DNA of 64,000 nucleotides. It comes from CAUPWF01 sp036656615 (lineage in GTDB: Bacteria > Bacillota > Clostridia > Lachnospirales > Lachnospiraceae). The stretch is taken from NCBI GenBank assembly GCA_036656615.1, contig JAVXHY010000009.1:11538-75537 (forward strand), written 5' to 3'. Positions within the stretch are counted from its first letter, which is position 1. Each line of letters opens with the position of its first letter. The position numbers were made by a program, and so were the translations under genes. The notes under the pieces are model-generated. The model ran no database searches. It had not been told where the DNA came from and saw only the letters and a list, made by a program, of their open reading frames with translations. Shown piece after piece: positions 44,615-51,787 of the stretch.

Positions 44615-45310
44615 ATGAAAGTTATTTCGGAACAATTGCGCAGTGTGTTATATGAAGCAGGGGCTAAGCTAGTCGGATTTGCAGATTTGAAAGACAGTGT
44701 AGAAGGAAATCTAATTTATGGAGCAGCGGTAGTGGTACCGATTCCCATCCCAATTATCCAGGCAATTCAAGATGGACCAACAAAGGAATATCTAGATACT
44801 TATCATGAACTAAATGCCAAATTAGATGCAATTGTAACTTCCGGTGCGAAGTTCCTAGAACAAGAGGGATATGAAGCACTGGCCCAGACAACCAGTGTGG
44901 TTGTTTGGGAAGAGGGATTTCGCACAAAGCTTCCGCATAAAACAGTAGCTACAAGAGCCGGTCTTGGCTGGATTGGAAAGAGTTGTCTTTTGGTAACACC
45001 GGAATATGGTTCCGCAGTCAGAATATCTTCGCTGCTAACCAATGCACCCTTATCCTGTGCACAACCCATAGAAACATCTAGATGTAATACCTGTCATGCC
45101 TGCGTAGATATTTGTCCTGCCAATGCTCTGACCGGTGTACTTTGGAATCCTCAAATTGATCGTTCAAAGCTTCTGTTAGAGAAAAGCTGTAAACAAAAAC
45201 AACTGGAAATCATGAGAGAACGAACAGGAATTGAAGCAGATTTATGTGGACAATGTTTTGTTGTATGTCCATATACCAGGAAATATGTAAAAAGTTCTGC
45301 TATATTTTAG
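44615..45310 (+). CDS. QueG-like 4Fe-4S double-cluster protein
   Basis: A 231-aa iron-sulfur protein related to epoxyqueuosine reductase QueG. The C-terminal part has CNTCHACVDICPANALTG and, after a spacer, CGQCFVVCPYT, the Cys pattern for two [4Fe-4S] clusters. The middle region KTVATRAGLGWIGKSCLLVTPEYGSAVRISSLLTNAPL is also typical of QueG relatives. The protein is about 150 residues shorter than full QueG, so it is better called a QueG-like protein than the tRNA-modifying enzyme. AAAGGAG supports the ATG at 44615. It ends beside the promoter of the GTPase-nuclease gene. Confidence 0.85.
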   Translation: MKVISEQLRSVLYEAGAKLVGFADLKDSVEGNLIYGAAVVVPIPIPIIQAIQDGPTKEYLDTYHELNAKLDAIVTSGAKFLEQEGYEALAQTTSVVVWEEGFRTKLPHKTVATRAGLGWIGKSCLLVTPEYGSAVRISSLLTNAPLSCAQPIETSRCNTCHACVDICPANALTGVLWNPQIDRSKLLLEKSCKQKQLEIMRERTGIEADLCGQCFVVCPYTRKYVKSSAIF

Positions 45311-45350
45311 TAAAGTAACGCTCTATATTAGTAAAGCACAACGTCATTTC

Positions 45351-45379
45351 TTGCGGTAGAAGATAGAAAATGCTATACT
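45351..45379 (+). promoter_or_regulatory. SigA promoter of the GTPase-nuclease fusion gene
   Basis: TTGCGG (45351-45356), 17 bases, TATACT (45374-45379) preceded by TGC as an extended -10. Transcription should begin about 75 bases before the chosen start codon. Two direct copies of TTAGTAAAG (45307-45315 and 45328-45336) lie just upstream. Confidence 0.78.
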
Positions 45380-45461
45380 ATAGAACAATGGAATATAAAG
45401 TGTAAAATGTAACTAGATGAGGTGGAGGCTGTTTCCATACCATATTGAAATGAGAATAGAG

Positions 45462-48140
45462 ATGAAGAAAATAGTAATAGGAATGCTGGCCCATGTAGAT
45501 GCTGGTAAAACAACTTTATCAGAGGGATTGCTCTATGAAAGCGGCAGCATACGTAAGATTGGAAGAGTCGATAATCAAGATGCTTTTCTAGATACTTATA
45601 AGCTGGAAAGAGATAGAGGAATCACCATTTTTTCTAAGCAGGCTATTATAAATTTTAATAGTTTAGAAATAACGCTTTTGGATACTCCAGGGCATGTGGA
45701 TTTTTCGGCAGAAATGGAACGAACACTTCAGGTGATGGATTATGCAATCTTAGTTATTAGCAGCTTGGATGGAGTGCAGGCTCATACTCATACTTTATGG
45801 CAGTTGTTTGAGAAATATAAGATTCCCGTTTTTATATTTGTGAATAAAATGGATCAGGCCGGTACGGATAAAGCCTGGATTCTTCAAGAACTTCGTAAGA
45901 AGCTAGATGGTGGATGTATTGATTTCAGTGAGCAGAATACAGAAAGCTTTTATGAAAATATTGCAATGAGTCATGAAGCAGCATTGGACAGCTTCCTTGA
46001 TACCGGGGTGGTTACATTGAACCAAATTCAACAATTGATTCAAAATAGATTGGTATTCCCTTGCTTTTTTGGATCTGCGTTGAAATTGATTGGTGTAAAT
46101 GAGTTGTTAAAAGGAATAGAAAGGTATATATGTATACCCCAATACACGGCGGAATTTGGTGGAAGAGTCTTTAAAATCGCACGGGATGATCAGGGGAATC
46201 GTTTGACTTATCTGAAAGTTACTGGAGGAATCTTGAAAGTTAAAATGACCATGGAAAGCAATGGGCAGTCAGAAAAGATCAATCAGATTCGTATCTATTC
46301 TGGTGCAAAATTTGAATCGGTATCGGAGGCAGATGCAGGAACTATATGTGCAGTAACCGGTTTGGAACATACATACCCGGGAGAGGGAATTGGTAAGGAA
46401 GCAGAGGGAGAAGATCCGTTACTGATTCCTGTTTTAAGGTATCGTTTACAGCTTCCGGAAGGCTGTAATCCAGTTGTTATGATGTCCAAACTTCATCAGT
46501 TAGAAGAGGAAGATCCGGCACTTCGCCTTATTTGGAAAGAAGAATTACAAGAAATTCAGTGTCAGATTATGGGTGAGGTTCAGATTGAAATCTTGAAAAG
46601 TCTGATACAGGATCGATTTGGAGTAGCTGTAGAATTTGATGCTGGAACTATTGTATATAGAGAAACAATTATAGATACGGTTATTGGAGTTGGTCACTTT
46701 GAACCACTTCGCCATTATGCAGAGGTACAATTGTTACTTGAACCAGGGAAGCAGGGCAGTGGTCTGGAATTTGCTAATAAATGCAGCGTTGATTTATTAG
46801 GTAAGAATTGGCAAAGACTAATTCTTACGCATTTAAAGGAACGAGAACATAAGGGTGTATTAATTGGAGCACCGATAACAGATATAAAGATTACATTATT
46901 AGCCGGACGTTCCCATCCAAAGCATACAGAAGGCGGCGACTTCAGGCAGGCTACTTATCGTGCCGTACGTCAGGGATTAAAACAGGCATCCTCCATATTA
47001 TTGGAACCGTTTTATAAGTGTCGATTGGAAATGCCGGAAAAGATGGTTGGAAGGGCAATGATGGATTTGAAGGAAATGGGCGGAGATTTCGAGCCACCTA
47101 AGTGTATAGATGGACTTGCAATCCTAGAAGGATTAGTGCCTGTAGCAACTATGCGTCATTATCAGACAGATTTTCTTGGTTATACAAAAGGAGAAGGAAA
47201 GCTTTCTTTACAAATAATAGGTTATAGACCTTGTCATAATTCAACAGAGATTATAGAAGAGGTCGCTTATAACTCAGATCAGGATATGCAGCATCCCACA
47301 AGCTCTGTGTTTTGCAGTCATGGAACAGGGCAGATTGTTAGCTGGGATCAAGTCAAAGATTATCAACAGATAGAGAATCAAGTAGACCTTATACAGAATA
47401 CAATTCATAGTGAAACAATACTTTCTAGTGCTTCATTAAACAGAACGACACAAGGATCAATTGGGGAGAAACCATGGATTAATGAAGAAGAAGTAAATCA
47501 AATTCTTGCTCGTACCAGTCATGCCAATAGTCAGGCAAAACAAACACGGAATAGAAAATATGCAGTTCGCGCAGACAAAGAATCCATACCGGCAATGTGG
47601 AACCATGAAATAAGTAAAAGCTCCGTTAGTAAAGAAGAAAAAGAAATGTATTTGCTTGTGGATGGGTATAATATTATCTATGCTTGGGATGAATTAAAGG
47701 AATTAGCAATGATTAATATGGATAGTGCAAGAGGGAAGCTACTAGATATGCTTTGTAATTATCAGGCTGTTTTGAATTGCCAGTTAATTGTAGTTTTTGA
47801 TGCCTATCGGATTGAAGGACATCAGACGGAAATTACAGATTATCATAATATACATGTAGTATTTACTAAGGAAGCAGAAACAGCAGATCAATATATTGAA
47901 AAATTCGCCCACCAAAACAAGAAGCAATATTCCGTGACAGTTGCCACGTCAGATGGATTGGAGCAAATTGTGATTCGCAGTCAGGGATGCCATGTGATTT
48001 CGGCCAGGGATTTTCTTCGGGAAATCCAAAGGATTAATCGTGAATCCCACGAAATATATAGGGAAGGACAGTCTTTGGACCGTCATTATTTACTGGAGGG
48101 ATTTACAGATTTACAGGTGAATAAAGGAGAAAATGAATAA
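45462..48140 (+). CDS. TetM/EF-G-like ribosome-targeting GTPase fused to a YacP/Rae1-type NYN nuclease
   Basis: An 892-aa fusion. Residues 1-640 follow the EF-G/TetM plan: G1 HVDAGKTT, switch I RGITI, G3 DTPGHVDF, G4 NKMD, GSA, then domains II-V (RVFKIARDD, GEVQIEILKSLIQDRFGV, TDIKITLLAGRSHPKHTEGGDFRQATYRAV, RAMMDLKEMGG). The G-domain set looks complete. A linker of about 90 residues leads to an NYN/PIN-like nuclease (about 729-870) with VDGYNIIYAW, VVFDAYRI, ETADQYIEK and VATSDGLEQ, matching YacP/Rae1, known in B. subtilis to cut mRNA in the ribosomal A site. Start ATG 45462 is chosen by homology; its site is weak. Whether it gives tetracycline resistance is unknown. Confidence 0.9.
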   Translation: MKKIVIGMLAHVDAGKTTLSEGLLYESGSIRKIGRVDNQDAFLDTYKLERDRGITIFSKQAIINFNSLEITLLDTPGHVDFSAEMERTLQVMDYAILVISSLDGVQAHTHTLWQLFEKYKIPVFIFVNKMDQAGTDKAWILQELRKKLDGGCIDFSEQNTESFYENIAMSHEAALDSFLDTGVVTLNQIQQLIQNRLVFPCFFGSALKLIGVNELLKGIERYICIPQYTAEFGGRVFKIARDDQGNRLTYLKVTGGILKVKMTMESNGQSEKINQIRIYSGAKFESVSEADAGTICAVTGLEHTYPGEGIGKEAEGEDPLLIPVLRYRLQLPEGCNPVVMMSKLHQLEEEDPALRLIWKEELQEIQCQIMGEVQIEILKSLIQDRFGVAVEFDAGTIVYRETIIDTVIGVGHFEPLRHYAEVQLLLEPGKQGSGLEFANKCSVDLLGKNWQRLILTHLKEREHKGVLIGAPITDIKITLLAGRSHPKHTEGGDFRQATYRAVRQGLKQASSILLEPFYKCRLEMPEKMVGRAMMDLKEMGGDFEPPKCIDGLAILEGLVPVATMRHYQTDFLGYTKGEGKLSLQIIGYRPCHNSTEIIEEVAYNSDQDMQHPTSSVFCSHGTGQIVSWDQVKDYQQIENQVDLIQNTIHSETILSSASLNRTTQGSIGEKPWINEEEVNQILARTSHANSQAKQTRNRKYAVRADKESIPAMWNHEISKSSVSKEEKEMYLLVDGYNIIYAWDELKELAMINMDSARGKLLDMLCNYQAVLNCQLIVVFDAYRIEGHQTEITDYHNIHVVFTKEAETADQYIEKFAHQNKKQYSVTVATSDGLEQIVIRSQGCHVISARDFLREIQRINRESHEIYREGQSLDRHYLLEGFTDLQVNKGENE

Positions 48141-48170
48141 GAGAAAATGCAGCTGTATGAATGTAATTTA

Positions 48171-48199
48171 TTGACAATCCTTTGTACAATGCTTATAAT
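48171..48199 (+). promoter_or_regulatory. Consensus SigA promoter of the phosphorelay operon
   Basis: TTGACA (48171-48176), 17 bases, TATAAT (48194-48199): a perfect consensus. Transcription should start near 48206, leaving a leader of about 115 bases. Confidence 0.9.
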
Positions 48200-48269
48200 T
48201 AAAGTAGATAAATTTTGTTAGGTAAAGTAAAACTTGCAAAATACAATAAGAAAAGGTGACATCGAGAAA

Positions 48270-48313
48270 TCCTTGCATAGAAGTGCCTGCACTGGATTAT
48301 CCGATTGCAAGGA
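48270..48313 (+). promoter_or_regulatory. Three-way-junction-like leader hairpin that covers the ribosome binding site
   Basis: TCCTTGCA (48270-48277) pairs with TGCAAGGA (48306-48313), enclosing AGTG-CCTG-CACT and GGA-TTA-TCC stems. The 3' strand of the closing helix contains most of the Shine-Dalgarno AAGGAGG (48309-48315) of the response regulator gene. Translation might be switched by a ligand, protein or temperature. It does not match any riboswitch I know. Confidence 0.5.
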
Positions 48314-48322
48314 GGCGCTGAT

Positions 48323-51300
48323 ATGACTATTTTAAAAACAGTTTTGGTGGTGGATGACAGTGTAGTTAACCGCACCATTCTGTCAAAAATTTTATCCAAG
48401 GATTATCTTGTGCTTGAGGCTGAAAATGGTCAAATAGCATTGGATATTCTAAAGAAACATGTAGAGGATATTGTAGCTATTATGCTAGATTTGACGATGC
48501 CAGTCATGGATGGCTACGCTGTTTTAGAGACTCTTCATGGGAATACCAGCTATAGCAATTTACCCATATTGGTTACTACAGATAATAGTGATCAGGACAG
48601 CGAAATTAAGGCACTGGCTCTCGGCGCTTGGGATTTTATCTCTAAACCATATAATTTGGAAATTATTATGTTTCGGTTAAAGAATGCAATAGATCGTAGT
48701 CAGCTGTCAGCACTGAAACAGCTGCAATATTTATCGGAGTATGATGCTTTGACTGGCATTTATAATAAATCGAAATTTTTTGAAGCAACTCGTGAATTAT
48801 TAGATAATAATACGGGAGAAATTTTTGTTTTTCTTCGTTTTGATGTAGATCGATTTCAACTGATTAACTCCTTTTTTGGATCGGATGAAGGAGATAAATT
48901 GTTGATTTATCTGGCAAAGCATTTAGGAAATGCAGCCAATAGAATAGAAAAAGTGACTTATGGAAGAATAGAATCGGATGTATTTGGATGTTGTGTGCCT
49001 TATAATCCAATTACCATAGGTCCTATGATCGAACAATCCAAGGAGACACTTGCAAGATATAATCCCAATTATGATATCGTACCGTCATTAGGTATATATA
49101 TTATAGAAGACAGTACCATATCTGTGGAAGAAATGTGCAATAGAGCTACTTTGGCCGCTAAGACCTGCAAAGGAAATTATATTAAGTTTTATGCCTATTA
49201 CAATGAAAGTATGAGCGTGGATTTATCTAATGAACAGGAAATCACAAATGATATGAAATTTGCACTTAAGAATGGTGAATTCCAAATATATTTGCAGCCA
49301 CAATATAATATTCACACAAATTTACCTTGTGGTGCAGAAGCACTGGTTAGATGGATGCATCCTGTTAAGGGTATGTTAACGCCAGATAAATTTATTTCCG
49401 TGTTTGAACGCAACGGATTTATTACAAAATTAGATTACTATGTATGGGAACAGGCATGTAAATGTCTTCATAACTGGAAGCTACAAGGGATACAGCCATA
49501 TCCACTTTCTGTAAATGTCTCCAGAGTCAATATCTATAACCCGAAATTAACAGAAATACTTCTTTCTCTTGTCAATCAATATCAACTGGAACCCGAACTA
49601 TTGAATTTGGAATTAACGGAAAGTGCCTATACGGACAACCCAATTGCCATGAAAAAAGCAATGACGCAATTGCAAAGCCATGGTTTTATTATTATGATGG
49701 ATGATTTCGGAAGTGGATACTCTTCTCTTAGTCTTTTAAAGGAAATCATGATTGATGTTTTGAAAATTGATATGAGATTTTTGACCAAAACAGATGTTAC
49801 AGGTCGAGGGGAGAATATTATCGCTTCTGTAATAAGAATGGCAAAATGGCTAAAAATACCTGTGATAGCAGAAGGCGCAGAAACAGCTGAACAGGTAGAT
49901 TTTCTTAGGAGCGTGGGTTGTGATTATGTACAAGGCTATTATTTTGCCCGCCCTATGCCAGTTTGTGAATATGAGAAGCTTTGCAAACATCTATTATTAA
50001 ATTCCAATATACTGAACAATCTAAAGTATAAAAACAACCAATATGATGATGTGTTTAATTTCAATACGGAAATGAAGCATTTATTTAGTAATGTATTGCA
50101 GCCAGTGGCCATTTATGAATTCGTGGATGATCAGATTGAATTGATCCGGGTGAATGAAGCTTATTATGCCCTTCTAGGACATGAAGATATGATGGCAAAA
50201 GCACCTGATATTTTAATTGTGGTGAAGGAAGCGTATCATATACCGTTGTTAAATGCATTTCGCACTTGTACACAGAAACACAAAACAGTTGAATGTGAAT
50301 ATGTTCGTCAACGCGCCAATGGAATATCTATCTGGATTCACACAAAACTTTACTACGGATCTATGGTAGGAAAGAAGCATGTAGTAATTGGCGAATTAAA
50401 TGATATAACTATGCGCAAAGAATTAGACTCTGAATTAAAAAAATATAGAGAAGCATGGATGTCTAGCAGCTATGAGACTAACACTGTATTGATTGTGGAT
50501 GATGCAGAAATTAATCGAACTATTTTAAAGAAAATACTGAAGGATAAGTTCCTTTTTTTGGAAGCTTCAAATGGAGAAGAAGCAATAAAAATATTACAGG
50601 AAAAACAAAATCAAGTCAATCTTATTTTGTTGGATATAAGTATGCCGGTTATGGATGGAAATGAATTCTTACAGTATAAGAAAAGCCAGCCTAAATTTGA
50701 TGGTATTCCGGTTATTATGATTACGGCAGATAACAGCCCAGAACAGCAGATTAGTACCTTTTCGATGGGTGCAAATGATTATATTGTGAAACCTTTTATT
50801 TCGGAAGTAGTAACCCAGCGGGTGAAAAATGTATTGGAATCGAACTATCGTTTTAAGCAAATGGTGAAAGAATATAATACCATGTCAGAACAAGTGAAGA
50901 CGGATCTCATGACAGGACTTATTAATCGTGTTAGTGCTGAGAAAATGATCAGCCAGCGCCTAATGCTTACCACCAGTACTTGTTCTTTGATGATGTTGGA
51001 TATTGATAATTTCAAGACGATTAATGATAGCTATGGTCATGACTATGGTGATAAGGTGATTGGTGCTGTGGCAGATAGACTGCGTTCATTTTTTAGAAAA
51101 GAAGATATTGTAGCACGCATGGGTGGAGATGAATTTGCTGTATTTGTTGAGGATATTCCAGATATAGAACTAGTTAAAAATAAAGCACATCAACTTGGTA
51201 CCAGTATGCTTGATATTCAAATTGAAGGAGAGAATAAGGAGATTACATGTTCCATGGGTATTGCTATTTCATCGAAAGAATTCCATTCTTTTGATGCATT

Positions 51301-51787
51301 ATATCAAAATGCAGATAAGGCATTATATAATGCAAAGTGCCATGGTAGAAATACAGTTTCCGTTTATGGAGAAGAAACGGTTGCCACCTCAATTGTAAAG
51401 TGGATTAATGACGCAGAGAGCATTCTAGATGCAATTAATGATAGTATATATGCTTGCGATATAGATAGCTATGAGATGATTTATGTGAATGCCAATCTTT
51501 GCAAATTTCTAGGTGTTACACTTGATGAATGTAAGGGTCGAAAATGTTATGATATCTTGATGCATCAATCGAAACCTTGTGAAATTTGTTCGCTGTCAAA
51601 AAGTTCGGAAGATAAAGTTTATACACGTTTGTTTCAGATACCAAATACATCACAGATTTTTCTGCTAAGAGGGAAAAACATTAATTATAATGGCAAAATT
51701 GCTCATTTAGAAGTTGCAATCGATGTAACGAAAATCGAAAACATGGATTCAGATTGGAAGGAGACAACCGATTATGGACAAATATGA
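48323..51787 (+). CDS. REC-(GGDEF)-EAL-PAS-REC-GGDEF-PAS response regulator for c-di-GMP
   Basis: A 1154-aa soluble regulator. REC1 (1-125, D56 in LDLTMP, KPY); degenerate GGDEF (about 135-290, ESDVF in place of GGDEF); EAL (about 310-560) with GAEALVRW, NVSR, ELTES, MMDDFGSGYSSL, LKIDMRF and AEGAET, predicted active; PAS (about 590-700); REC2 (about 715-840, LLDISMPVMDG, KPF); GGDEF (about 855-1015, MGGDEFAVF) with an intact RxxD inhibitory site RKED; C-terminal PAS with several Cys (CYDILMHQSKPCEIC). AAGGAGG supports the ATG at 48323. It overlaps the next kinase gene and is the probable output of the phosphorelay. Confidence 0.93.
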   Translation: MTILKTVLVVDDSVVNRTILSKILSKDYLVLEAENGQIALDILKKHVEDIVAIMLDLTMPVMDGYAVLETLHGNTSYSNLPILVTTDNSDQDSEIKALALGAWDFISKPYNLEIIMFRLKNAIDRSQLSALKQLQYLSEYDALTGIYNKSKFFEATRELLDNNTGEIFVFLRFDVDRFQLINSFFGSDEGDKLLIYLAKHLGNAANRIEKVTYGRIESDVFGCCVPYNPITIGPMIEQSKETLARYNPNYDIVPSLGIYIIEDSTISVEEMCNRATLAAKTCKGNYIKFYAYYNESMSVDLSNEQEITNDMKFALKNGEFQIYLQPQYNIHTNLPCGAEALVRWMHPVKGMLTPDKFISVFERNGFITKLDYYVWEQACKCLHNWKLQGIQPYPLSVNVSRVNIYNPKLTEILLSLVNQYQLEPELLNLELTESAYTDNPIAMKKAMTQLQSHGFIIMMDDFGSGYSSLSLLKEIMIDVLKIDMRFLTKTDVTGRGENIIASVIRMAKWLKIPVIAEGAETAEQVDFLRSVGCDYVQGYYFARPMPVCEYEKLCKHLLLNSNILNNLKYKNNQYDDVFNFNTEMKHLFSNVLQPVAIYEFVDDQIELIRVNEAYYALLGHEDMMAKAPDILIVVKEAYHIPLLNAFRTCTQKHKTVECEYVRQRANGISIWIHTKLYYGSMVGKKHVVIGELNDITMRKELDSELKKYREAWMSSSYETNTVLIVDDAEINRTILKKILKDKFLFLEASNGEEAIKILQEKQNQVNLILLDISMPVMDGNEFLQYKKSQPKFDGIPVIMITADNSPEQQISTFSMGANDYIVKPFISEVVTQRVKNVLESNYRFKQMVKEYNTMSEQVKTDLMTGLINRVSAEKMISQRLMLTTSTCSLMMLDIDNFKTINDSYGHDYGDKVIGAVADRLRSFFRKEDIVARMGGDEFAVFVEDIPDIELVKNKAHQLGTSMLDIQIEGENKEITCSMGIAISSKEFHSFDALYQNADKALYNAKCHGRNTVSVYGEETVATSIVKWINDAESILDAINDSIYACDIDSYEMIYVNANLCKFLGVTLDECKGRKCYDILMHQSKPCEICSLSKSSEDKVYTRLFQIPNTSQIFLLRGKNINYNGKIAHLEVAIDVTKIENMDSDWKETTDYGQI

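Noticed and set aside
45386..45410. Five-codon ORF (ATGGAATATAAAGTGTAA) in the leader of the GTPase-nuclease gene, as a TetM-like attenuation peptide or Rae1 target
   Set aside because: No Shine-Dalgarno precedes it and no attenuator hairpins are evident, so it could be chance.
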